Made by a program: the position numbers and the translations under genes. Positions 1-8,290 of a stretch of 21,336 nucleotides of DNA are shown here, one piece after another. The stretch comes from Pelargonium nanum (Eukaryota > Streptophyta > Magnoliopsida > Geraniales > Geraniaceae): the NCBI GenBank assembly GCA_036897485.1, contig JAYMTF010001784.1, positions 1 through 21,336 of the forward strand, read 5' to 3'. The notes below the pieces were generated by a model, which did no database searches, was not told the DNA's origin, and saw nothing but the letters and a program-made list of their open reading frames with translations. How positions within the stretch are numbered: position 1 is the first letter of the stretch; each line of letters opens with the position of its first letter.

Positions 1-546
1 AATCATGGGTCTTCAAACGGGATTTAGAGGTGACAAAACAAGATTTTGGTCCAGCTTCATGTCGCGATTGAGGTCACGAGAGAAACAGAGCTAGTCGCGC
101 AAAGGAGGGCGGACGGGCTGAGATTGCCGAGTTTCCGTCTCAACAACCTTTAAGCATGTCGTGGCAGCGGAGGCGGACCTTTGGTTACCCTTAGTCACTC
201 TGAATTTTCTTTCATAAGCACTACTATCTATGGCTTCTCTCCCATTTTCCACTACCACTCTGTTTTTGTGCATGACTATGGACCTCGTCTGTGCTGATGT
301 CGTGGGAGTCATTTGTTGTAGTAAGTCTTTTGGGGATCCGGGAGCAATCCGTCTTAAGTTGAGTGTCTTAGGCGCGTGCTCTAAGAGCAAGTTTTGTAGT
401 CCTAAACAAAGGTGAAGTGGCGCTAATTAAGCGTTACTTGTCACATTTTCATTCGCCGAAAGGAACTTGTATTTTATTTATTTATTACGTGTCCTCTACA
501 AAAGAATAATATGGACATATATATATATAATTATTAAATTCACTCC
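1..546. other. Unresolved left-edge intergenic DNA
   Basis: No gene is recognised here. Positions 1-420 are less AT-rich than what follows and hold a 99-codon minus-strand ORF (91-390) with many Arg, Ser and Thr residues and no motif I know. It may be a piece of a repeat element continuing to the left. From about 465 the DNA turns AT-rich, with a run of alternating T and A at about 517-530 just before the BAHD relic. That run is only some 20 bases from the relic's first ATG, so it is a poor TATA box for that start. Confidence 0.4.
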
Positions 547-1350
547 ATGGATATGATCAGATGCATCTACACAAGCACAGTACGCTCCAGTTGATTCTCA
601 TGATAAAATCGACCTCACTCTATTCGACCTCAGGCTTCTGCTATGTAGTCCCTACCATGGAGGCCTCCTCTTCCGCAAACCTCAAAACGACACCGGATTG
701 GTCCACCGCCTCGAGCCCTCCCTCGCCGCCACGCTCCGCTTCTTCCCGCTGCCGGCCGGCTATTCCGACTCGACAGCGACGACGGCGCCACCGCCTCATT
801 CTCCATTCACTGCAACAATGCTGGAGCTAAGTTTGTGCACGCCATCGCCGACCCCGTCTACGTGCCACAAATCGTCGCCTCCTTCTTCCTCGACGTCGGC
901 GACTTCGCCATCGACGGCATCTCTAAGCCGCTTCTGGCAGTGCAAGTGACGGAGCTCTCCGACGGCGTTTTCATCGGGTGCAGCTTCAACCACGCGCTGG
1001 GCGATGGCCCGTCGTTTTGGCATTTCTTTAAATTTTGGTCGGAGATCTCTGCCAGAGCAACTACAATTTCGAAACTTCCTCTCCGGCGAGGGATTGAAGG
1101 ATTCGGTCCGGTGCGCATTCCTCTCGAACAAATACCAACGGAGAAGGCGCGTGACGGCCACGCGCCGCCAAAGTTGGTTGAGAGAATTTATCATTTCAGT
1201 AAAGAAAGTGTTGCGGAATTGAAAGCGCAAGCGAATTCTGAGATGCGAACAAACCGAATCTCTAGCCTGCAAGCGGTGCTGGCTCATTTCTGGCGTTGGC
1301 GGCGGCCATCCCGCCGGAGGAGCAACGGCGTGGCGGGAGCATCTCTGTTG
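547..1350 (+). pseudogene. BAHD acyltransferase relic, N-terminal part
   Basis: BAHD enzymes move an acyl group from acyl-CoA to an alcohol or amine in the plant cytosol, in specialised metabolism. The likely start is ATG 547, giving MDMIRC then TSTVRS. After a frame change near 592 the reading gives KIDLTLFDLRLLL and GGLLFRKP, a typical BAHD N-terminus. A second frame change near 755 leads to the long open stretch 835-1300. This holds FNHALGDGPSFWHFF (about 985-1030), whose HALGD is the catalytic HxxxD motif, then SLQAVLAHFWR. A third change near 1290 gives AAAIPPEEQRRG, which still fits the family. The C-terminal part with DFGWG is missing, so about 270 of the usual 430-450 residues remain. 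At least three frame breaks, one early in-frame stop and the lost C-terminus make this a pseudogene. It is most like the uncharacterised At3g50280-type acetyltransferases. The coding DNA is clearly richer in GC than its flanks. Confidence 0.8.
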
Positions 1351-1497
1351 GTGGCTAGCTCCCTCTCCTCAATTTGCTTCAAAAGTCGCCGGCCTCACGG
1401 TGGTGGTCTTGAAGCGACGACGTGACGGGAGAGGAGATGAAGCTCTCTCACTCCGAAGGCCTCTTCTTCACCTATCATCGGTCATGAAACCACCACT

Positions 1498-1860
1498 GTG
1501 ACTGTGAGGCCACCAACGGAGACCGCCGCCGTCTGGCACATGTGCCTCTTCATCTGCGTCGACGCGAACTCGCAGAACTTCGTCAACACCGGCGCTCTGG
1601 TCACGTGCTTGAAGAACTTTCAAAAGGTCGCGGAAACATGCTCGGGTTCCTTAAAGGCTGCATCGGCCTCAGCGGAGCGATCTACACTCAGATCTACCTC
1701 GCGTTCTACGGCAACGACTCCAAATCGCTCGTCATCCTCATTACTTGGCTCCCGGTGGCGCTCTCCGTCGTCTTACTCTACACGATCTGCGACCGGAAGG
1801 TCATCCGTACGCCCAACAACACCAAGGTCTTCTTCGATTTCCTCTACATTTTCTTCGCCA
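1498..1860 (+). pseudogene. Nodulin-like (NFD4-type) MFS transporter fragment
   Basis: This is part of the N-terminal nodulin-like domain of a plant major facilitator membrane protein; substrates for most members are unknown. Frame 1 (from 1498) reads AVWHMCLFICVDANSQNF, then NTGALVTC, matching the conserved family block. A frame change near 1630 moves to the frame with GFLKGCIGLSGAIYTQIY, AFYGNDSKSLVILITWLP and VIRTPNNTKVFFDFLYIFFA. Several hydrophobic stretches look like transmembrane helices. The homology stops at 1860, where the next base begins a CACTA-type transposon end. The earlier helices and the whole C-terminal half are missing. The fragment sits about 150 bp after the BAHD relic on the same strand, but the two families are not related, so the join is secondary. 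One frameshift and truncation at both ends make it a pseudogene. The open frame running past 1860 to 1949 is transposon DNA. Confidence 0.78.
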
Positions 1861-2467
1861 CACTACAAGAAATTGGGCTTTTAACTGTGGTATTAGGTCG
1901 CGGTTATGAACTGCAAGTAAATTTTGGCCTCTCGAATGCTCCCCTTTAAAGAATGACTAAGAACCTATGGTTTTAGTACCTAAACTGTATTCCACTATGT
2001 ATTCGAAGGTTATACTATCTCACAATTTTGAATTATGAATGACGGTTACAAACTCATTTGAACTTGGTGGAATAAAACTTCTTACGAGTATTTCTATCAA
2101 CTACATTTTCCGCCATAATTTAATCTACATTTTCGTGCATTTGGCTTTCTTTTTATTAGTTGTTTTATACAATATGTGTTGTCATACTTGAAGAGAAGTG
2201 AACTTAAACATATTTGTCACATCTACGATGATCATATTTATCTTTCTAGCCATCCTCTCTCTTTCCAAAGTTGATCACAATTATCATATATAGATTATTT
2301 CTATTCGAACGCCACGTTCTGCATTAAATGGTGTTTCTTATAGGTTAGACTCTTGAGATGAAAAGTCAGAAATCAGATTCTTACTATTTTACGTTACGGT
2401 CATTGATTTAAAAATTTTAATGAGCTCTTGTATTTGGTACATGAGATAAACTTGAAGTCGCAAATCT
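1861..2467 (+). mobile_element. CACTA (En/Spm) transposon left end and leader
   Basis: The sequence from 1861 begins CACTACAAGAAATTGGGC, the classic terminus of plant CACTA DNA transposons. Next comes CGCGGTTATGAACTGCA (about 1900-1916), a short imperfect palindrome of the kind found just inside CACTA ends. The three bases before it (CCA, 1858-1860) could be the 3-bp target duplication. From about 1939 the DNA matches a second copy at 7753-8290, so this leader appears to be a family sequence. I did not find a matching right end (…TTCTTGTAGTG) in the window, so the right boundary given is only where the repeat match stops. Seen: terminus and repeat. Inferred: that they belong to one element. 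Confidence 0.55.
1939..2467 (+). repeat. Direct repeat, copy A
   Basis: About 530 bp, matching 7753-8290 in the same orientation at roughly 85% identity by eye, with a few small indels. Shared landmarks in order are GAATGACTAAGAACC, TATTCGAAGGTTATACTATC, GGTGGAATAAAACTTCTTA, AATATGTGTTGTCATACTTG, CATCTACGATGATCATATT, GCATTAAATGG and TGAGCTCTT. The match fades into a run of T at about 2467. No open frame is conserved between the copies, so it is probably non-coding transposon leader DNA. Confidence 0.85.
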
Positions 2468-3079
2468 TTTTTTTTTTTTTTGATAAATGTGGTGCCTTAT
2501 TCCCTTTATTTGTATAAGAGAAATTGTTTGCCTCATGCTTGTCACTTTAAACACAACGATGTACTAGTCTAGCAGTGTCACTCTCTCTTTCTCTCTTTCT
2601 TACGAGAGTCATCAGTTAAAATTTTTGTACAGGTTTGGGTGCTCTTGATTTTCAAAGCAACGGCAGTCTATTGGGTTGCATTTGGTAAAATGTGGTTTCT
2701 CTCACTAAGACAACAAACTCTTGCTTTGATAGCAAGTTAAGGCGTTGTTATGGTTTGCAGAGCAACGACATAGATTCACAGCGATTTTTTTTATTTTTAT
2801 TCATTTGTGCACAAGACAATAATAAGTGATTTTAGTGTCTTTAACTTGAATCTTCAAGCTGATGGGGAGGACATTCTTTTCAAATGACTAAGAGGTGTTT
2901 GGTTTAACATATAAACCGTTCAAACTAACTTACAAACATTAAAACAACTCTTTTTATTAAGTTATTTGTTTAGTAAATTTAAAAGAGCTCATAACTTAAT
3001 GATTAATGAAACATACAAACCAAGCTTGAGGTACTCAACTTCTCATCTTCTTAGCTTATAAATAGTGGTTAATATTTTA
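2468..3079. other. AT-rich intergenic DNA, no gene
   Basis: This begins with a T run (about 2467-2480), then a pyrimidine-rich CTCTCTCTTTCTCTC tract near 2580-2600. GGTGTTTGGTTT (about 2893) and AAACCAAGC (about 3017) could be the ends of a small hAT-type MITE, but the match is too weak to call. The last nine bases (3071-3079) are the left target duplication of the next element. I see no coding potential. Confidence 0.5.
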
Positions 3080-3205
3080 GGGGTAACTTCACATAAATAC
3101 CCTAAACTAAACATCTTTATCATTCAGATACCCTGAACTGTTTTTCACATCAACTAACTCCCCTAACTTTCAAAATTACTAACTGTTAGTCAAAACTAAC
3201 AGAAA
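3080..3205 (+). repeat. Left terminal inverted repeat of the Mutator-like element
   Basis: Inverted partner of 4228-4362. Shared blocks read inward are GGGGTAACTTCACATAAATA, CCTAAACTAAACA, TTTATCATTCAGATACCCTG and TAACTCCCCTAACTTT. The match weakens beyond about 100 bp. Confidence 0.8.
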
Positions 3206-4227
3206 TATTACCTATTTCATCATGTGCATTGCACATGATGAGTTTATATTTTGATAATACCAAATATACCCTCTAGCTATTAATGGATCTGCACATCTTT
3301 ATTAATGATCATCTATTAGCCAGTAAGAGTTCCACCCATTAATGTAAAAGGCACCATTAGCCAGTAAGAGTTCCCCAAAAGACATGTAAATGAAAGCCAA
3401 ACAATAGGCAAATCCAAGGGCTGGATAGAACAACTCATTAGTTGCCACCATTCTTCTCATATATGACCTCAAAGTGACAGCAACAATTGACATTTACAAC
3501 ATCCACTTTTTAAGTTATCTATTTATTTACCAACACAGTGATGCCAACAAAGATTGCTTCACAATTTCAGCAATGTGATCCAAGATTACTTCATCTCTCT
3601 CATTCATCTACAATGCATAAACAAAAGCAAACAAGTATAAAGCATTCAAGTAACACCAAAACCACAAGGAGAAAATTTAAAAGAGGGATCAAATAATTTC
3701 ATTGTTATCTTATTGTGATAAACTACATTTACCTTATTTTAATGTGTGCTAATACTTCTCTGTTTTTACATATGTGTGTGTAGCAACAATTATGACCACT
3801 CATTTGAAGAAACCAAACTCTTGTAATCCAGAATCCCAAATTTAGGCAAACAAATTTCATAACTCAAACAAAATTTTAGATCCTTATCCCCAAAATTTCA
3901 TAACATAGCAGTTTATAAGAAACATATATAGCATCAAAACCCTGCCAAAAAACAGCATCATACATGCGCGAGTAATCTCGAATACGTTCTCGTATCGTTC
4001 TTCTTCGTTTAGCAACTTCTAAAAATGCAATCGACAATCTAAACTGAAGAACTCTAATCTTGTTGAACTCGAAAACGATTGGAAACCTTCGATCTTCCAA
4101 ACACACCACTTAATCTCACTGGTTTCTCATTCGCGTGCTCTCCATCAAAGTATGTCTATATGTATGAAGAAGAGAAGTGAAAACCAGTCAATGTGGTATT
4201 CTAAATAGAAAGGGTAAATTAGTCTTT

Positions 4228-4362
4228 TAATTTTACACACTAACGGAGTTAGTAATAGTTAGCCATTTAAAAAGTTAGGGGAGTTACTTGACGTGAAAAA
4301 AAAGTTCAGGGTATCTGAATGATAAAGGTGTTTAGTTTAGGGTATTTATGTGAAGTTACCCC
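4228..4362 (-). repeat. Right terminal inverted repeat of the Mutator-like element
   Basis: Inverted partner of 3080-3205, ending GAAGTTACCCC at 4362. The 9-bp target duplication follows directly at 4363-4371. Confidence 0.8.
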
Positions 4363-4439
4363 AATATTTTGTTCTTAAAAATAGGATAACTAATATTTTA
4401 TTCATACAAAAATGAAATATCTATTTGTCAATGAAATTA

Positions 4440-4705
4440 TACTCCTTCTGTCCCAAAATGAGCATCCTGTTTGTCTAAATTTTTTGTCCCAAAATGAGTG
4501 TCCTGTTTCTAATTTTAGGTTATTATATTATTGTTTTTCCCATATTACGCTTATCACTTATGAACTGCACATGGGCAGATCTGAACTGCACATAGGGTGC
4601 AGGTGGGAAAGTGAGGGTAATATTGGAAACACATTAAATTATATGGTAATCCTTAATTTTTGCAAAAAATGGAAACAGGACACTCATTTTGGGACGGAGG
4701 TAGTA
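4440..4705. mobile_element. Mariner/Stowaway-type MITE
   Basis: A 266 bp miniature element with terminal inverted repeats. The left end reads TACTCCTTCTGTCCCAAAAT and the right end ATTTTGGGACGGAGGTAGTA, which is the widespread plant CTCCCTCCGTCCC mariner-type terminus. The element includes the TA dinucleotides at both ends. The left repeat is partly duplicated: GTCCCAAAATGAG followed by TCCTGTTT occurs at about 4450 and again at about 4486. The 110-codon plus-strand ORF across it is a by-product and is not a gene. Confidence 0.8.
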
Positions 4706-4955
4706 TGTAATATTAAAGTTTTTTTCTCATTAGTGTTCGAATGAAAAAAAATATTAATATTTGAAATAGAAAATGAAATCTATTTGTTCCATCATCCAAC
4801 TATATCAAAAGAATAAATGAGATGAATATAGAGAAAATCAAAATAGAAAGAAAAAAGTTTATATAGGAGGTTAGGCCCAGCCCAAGCGAAAAAGTTTGGG
4901 CCAAGATTGTTGTTGAAATTACATATTAGTTGCCAAAGGCCCAAAACCAATAGTT
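4706..4955. other. AT-rich spacer, no gene
   Basis: About 250 bp of A-rich DNA between the MITE and a retroelement-like fossil. I see no structure or coding potential in it. Confidence 0.4.
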
Positions 4956-4959
4956 GAAA

Positions 4960-5310
4960 TCTGGTCTACGCTGCGGGACAAGCGAGACCAACCATTTGGA
5001 GGAGTTAAGTGGGGTTTGTGAGCCGACCAATTTGGTGACCCTCAAAGAGAAAAAGGTACCCCGGGTTGCTAAAAAGCATTTGTGTTTCGAAGCTAAGGTG
5101 TGGATCATGTTTGGCAACCCGGCTTTTACCTAGCGGGAATTTGACCGAGGTCGCTGGTGACCGTTTGTTTCTATTATATTGTATCTTAACCATTAGACAA
5201 GTGCATTTGGGCAGAATTATTTTTGCAGGCACGAGAAGGGTGGCTAAAACCGACAAGTTGTGGTTTCCCGCCCTAATCAACAGGCTTTGTGCGGATATTG
5301 GAGTGAGCAT
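4960..5310 (+). pseudogene. Fossil of a plant transposon-protein domain, probably retroelement-linked
   Basis: The plus strand carries a worn match to the domain that Pfam calls putative plant transposon protein (Transposase_32), often found in retroelement-rich annotation. Recognisable parts are RLFLLYCILTIRQVHLGRII (about 5160-5220) and KLWFPALINRLCADIGVSI (about 5254-5310), with weaker matches before these back to about 4960. The fossil is broken in a few places and lacks any neighbouring reverse transcriptase, protease or integrase. The parent class is uncertain. It looks old. Confidence 0.45.
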
Positions 5311-5569
5311 ATTAAATAATTATTATTTTTCAATTATTTTGCTAACGTGGCGAATTATGTGTTGTTCACGTGAGTTGTTTATTACATTCGAACCACCATT
5401 TCACTCAATATGTGCTAAGGATATATCTTGCGCGCAGTCCTATATTTGAAAACTATAAAACTCGTTTGTTATATATAAAGATGCAAAATGAAATCTTACT
5501 AATTAGTAAGATTGAGTTTTTAGTATGTATTATTAAGTCGTATCTAAATCAAATAATTAATCATCAAAT

Positions 5570-5900
5570 TTAATATGATATCAGAGTATGTTATGATCAT
5601 GCCCTTAGCTTAATGGTGTCCCATTTATTATGTTGCCTCCTCATGTGAGGTCTTCAGCCTGCTTGGAAATGGACACACATGCAGTGACTCACGTGTGGAA
5701 GAAAAATGCATACAGATGAGGGAGAATGTCGAGCCCGATTATGATTCATACATTGGTAGGATCCAAATGTGTTTCGTTGATGTTGTCTCTCCTTATGCAA
5801 TCTCCGACCTGTTTGCAGATGGACATGTATGACACAATCCACATATAGAACAAAAATACTTACATATAAAGAGTGTCATTTTAAAAGACCTGTATTGTGC
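5570..5900 (+). mobile_element. Possible LTR-retroelement leader fossil
   Basis: GATATCAGAG at about 5578-5587 resembles the TGGTATCAGAG primer-binding site (initiator Met tRNA) that follows the left LTR in many plant elements. Two related blocks follow, about 160 bp apart. One is near 5652 (CAGCCTGCTTGGAAATGGAC) and the other near 5804 (CGACCTGTTTGCAGATGGAC); each is followed by a match to TGGAAGAAAAAT or AGAACAAAAAT. Such duplicated blocks occur in some plant LTR elements. I found no paired LTRs and no clear ends, so boundaries are approximate. It looks old and incomplete. Confidence 0.3.
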
Positions 5901-6244
5901 ACTTGTCGAGTCCTTTAATGAAAGTAAAATGTAAGACTCACGAGTGAAATAAAAGTGTCGAAGTAGGTATTAAAATGTCTCATTTCGACGTCGGATAAAT
6001 TGTTTCCCGGCTGGCTCTGTCCAACCATCAATTTAATGATAATATCATGAATAGCCCATCCATGAAGAGTCCGTGAACTTCATTGGTTGCATCAATTATT
6101 GTTGGAAACTGCATTATTGGTTACCACTGATTTTCCTGAACTCACACACAAAAACTGAAAAAACCAATCAATGATTCTATTTTCTTTCTATTTTTCATTC
6201 TCAGTTGATTTTTTACTTTTTTTAGAATTAGCGTCACAAACAAA
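5901..6244. other. AT-rich intergenic DNA, no gene
   Basis: About 340 bp with short poly-T tracts near 6180-6225. I see no open frame, repeat or RNA gene. Confidence 0.4.
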
Positions 6245-6795
6245 CGGTGCACGAACTTTAATGTTATATTCACAATTTTCTTTCAAATTTAAATTGACGA
6301 TTTGTAACCAATCTAATTGATAGTGTTAAAGAGGAGTTAACACCGTTATCTGGTTGTTGATAGGACATTCTTGTCCTTCCGTTACAATTGAATATTGTAA
6401 TAAAAATGTCACATGGGCATCGATAAAAATAGTTAAATGACGAAATAATAAAACTTCATTGAATAAAATTTACATAATTTCCTTCTTATTTCTTGTTCTT
6501 TGGATACGTTCATCGCGAACTCATAAAATTGTTGAAACCAGTCATTTTAAGAGAACTAATGATCTTAACATAATATTTATACTTCAGTGTTCAACACACT
6601 CACATGTTAATCCATAATAAATAACAAAAAAAATGTCATTTCACTTTCTGGTGAATTTTTATGAGTTATGCCTATCATTATTTAATCATCACGTAACATA
6701 AGAATGTCATATCAACTACCAATTAACTGTAGAACTAACTCCACTTAACACCGTGTACTGAATTAGCTACAAATTAAAAAGTTTTCGTGTACTAA
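6245..6795. mobile_element. Degenerate long-inverted-repeat element (Mutator-like?)
   Basis: About 550 bp whose two ends match as worn inverted repeats. The left end starts GGTGCACGAACTTTAATG (6246); the right end, read inward on the minus strand, starts AGTACACGAAAACTTTTTAA (about 6792). Further in, GTTGTTGATAGGACATTCTT (about 6352) pairs with GTAGTTGATATGACATTCTT on the minus strand (right arm about 6698-6717). The arms are about 110-150 bp with indels, at 65-75% identity by eye. I could not settle a target duplication. Long arms without a transposase fit a non-autonomous Mutator-like element of considerable age. Confidence 0.42.
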
Positions 6796-7752
6796 ATTAA
6801 GTATTACATTAGAATTCATGTCTGGTTGACGACGTTAATATGAATTTTTACAACTTGATTTTTTTCCTTTCTTACCACCAAAATAATCTCAATCCATGTA
6901 CATATAAATACATGTGTATATATACATATCAAAATATTCAACTCAATTTGTGCTTACCATATAGCATCAACTCAAGCACATTAGGCAAAAATACAAGTGT
7001 TTCCTATGTGAGTCCTTTCCTTGAAGCTTCCTTTGCCTTGGCTTGAACACTTGGGATAAAACTTAAAAGAGAAGGAAAGTGGGAGGAAAATGGATGTTGA
7101 AAAGAAGAAACAAATATAGAAGCATATAATGGTAAAATTACTTTGTTTCCATCAAGGGAAAAATGAATTTAGTATGTCAATTCATGCATGGTTGAGTGAG
7201 CAAATGGAAGAGTGACATTTTATTAATTATCATTCCTACTTTATTAAATAAACGAAAGTCGATCCCGCTAAATTCAAATAATTTAAATGGTAATAGTGTT
7301 TTGAATATTAACTCATTAGCTGAGATATCGAGCTTTCTTGTGACAATTATTAACTTACGTCAACATTTAGTTTTGATTAGAAGGGTAATCTATCATTTTG
7401 ATTTTATTTCCTGAGAATTCTCTTTTAATTTTAAATTTAATCAATTTAAAATGTCTTTTTTTATATATAAAAAATCAATGTAATTCATGATTTTAGCTTG
7501 ACATGTTGGAACAAACATTTCCTCACTTTCCAAATTAATTTCTTCAAGTTTTGAGCTAATATAAGTTAATGTTAGGTGTTTCTCACTTTCAAAATTCAAG
7601 AAAATCTTGTGATTATTAATTTTCCTTTGTTGGAGTTTCAACATTACTATCTATATTCTAAGGTATATTAAATCAATTGAAAGTTCATACCCATATTGTC
7701 ATAGGTTGGTTCTCATTTTTTTATATCGAAGATCTGGTCTATTATTTTAATT
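6796..7752. other. AT-rich intergenic DNA, no recognised gene
   Basis: Nearly 1 kb of low-complexity, AT-rich DNA. It contains chance ORFs of 60-70 codons on both strands (for example 6840-7046, 7196-7414 and 7441-7644) that encode Ile/Leu/Asn-rich peptides with no known motif. Positions 7030-7110 are purine-rich (GAGAAGGAAAGTGGGAGG). I see nothing that supports a gene. Confidence 0.45.
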
Positions 7753-8290
7753 CTCTCCTTTAATGAATGACTAAGAACCGATTTTTTTTCACCTAATTGG
7801 ATTCGCACTACATATTCGAAGGTTATACTATCTCAGAATTTTAAATTATTAATGACGGTTAGAAACTCATTTGAATTTGGTGGAATAAAACTTCTTATGA
7901 GTATCCCGGTCAACTACATTTCCCGCCATAATTTAAACTACATTTTTGTGCAGTTGACTATCTTTTTTATTAGTTTTTTTAGATCAACAATATGTGTTGT
8001 CATACTTGAAGAGAAGTGAACTAGAACATATTTGTCACATCTACGATGATCATATTTATCTTTCAAGCTAGCCTCTCTCGAGTTTATGCCAAAGTTGATC
8101 AAAATTATCATAGCCTATTTATATTCAAACTCCACGTTTTGCATTAAATGGCGTGTCTTTTAGGTTAGAGTCTTGAGATGAAAAGTTAGAAATCAGATTC
8201 TTAATATTTTACTTTACGTTTATTGATTCAAAAAAATTAATATGAGCTCTTATATTTGATACATGAGAAAAACTCGAAGTTGTAGTTCTT
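7753..8290 (+). repeat. Direct repeat, copy B
   Basis: Second copy of the ~530 bp repeat at 1939-2467, same strand. The match begins at CTCCTTTAATGAATGACTAAG and fades after about 8290. There is no CACTA terminus directly before it, unlike copy A. A CACTA transposase fragment lies about 1 kb downstream, so this may be the 5' leader of a second, end-less CACTA element. Confidence 0.85.

Larger units (their letters stand above)
3080..4362. mobile_element. Mutator-like DNA transposon (non-autonomous)
   Basis: This 1283 bp element has long terminal inverted repeats of about 125-135 bp (3080-3205 and 4228-4362). Both begin GGGGTAACTTCACATAAATA read inward and are about 90% alike over the outer 95 bp. 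Flanking 9-bp duplications are AATATTTTA (3071-3079) and AATATTTTG (4363-4371), one mismatch apart, which fits Mutator-like elements. There is no recognisable transposase, so it needs help in trans. The interior carries minus-strand open stretches (3302-3493 and 3876-4109). It also has ATTAGCCAGTAAGAGTTCC twice, 41 bp apart (3315 and 3356). These may be captured host DNA, as in Pack-MULEs, but I do not recognise a donor gene. The good repeat match suggests a fairly recent insertion. Confidence 0.78.

Noticed and set aside
796-1287. 163-codon minus-strand ORF
   Set aside because: It is antisense to the BAHD relic, whose plus strand gives the family motifs. It arises from the GC-rich codon use there.
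2888-3030. Possible hAT-type MITE with GGTGTTTGGTTT and AAACCAAGC ends
   Set aside because: The ends pair with several mismatches and no 8-bp target duplication is evident.
4412-4744. 110-codon plus-strand ORF
   Set aside because: It runs across the inverted repeats of a MITE and encodes the repeats themselves.
5654-5842. 62-codon minus-strand ORF rich in His and Cys
   Set aside because: It lies in the duplicated blocks of a likely retroelement leader and has no ordered zinc-finger spacing.
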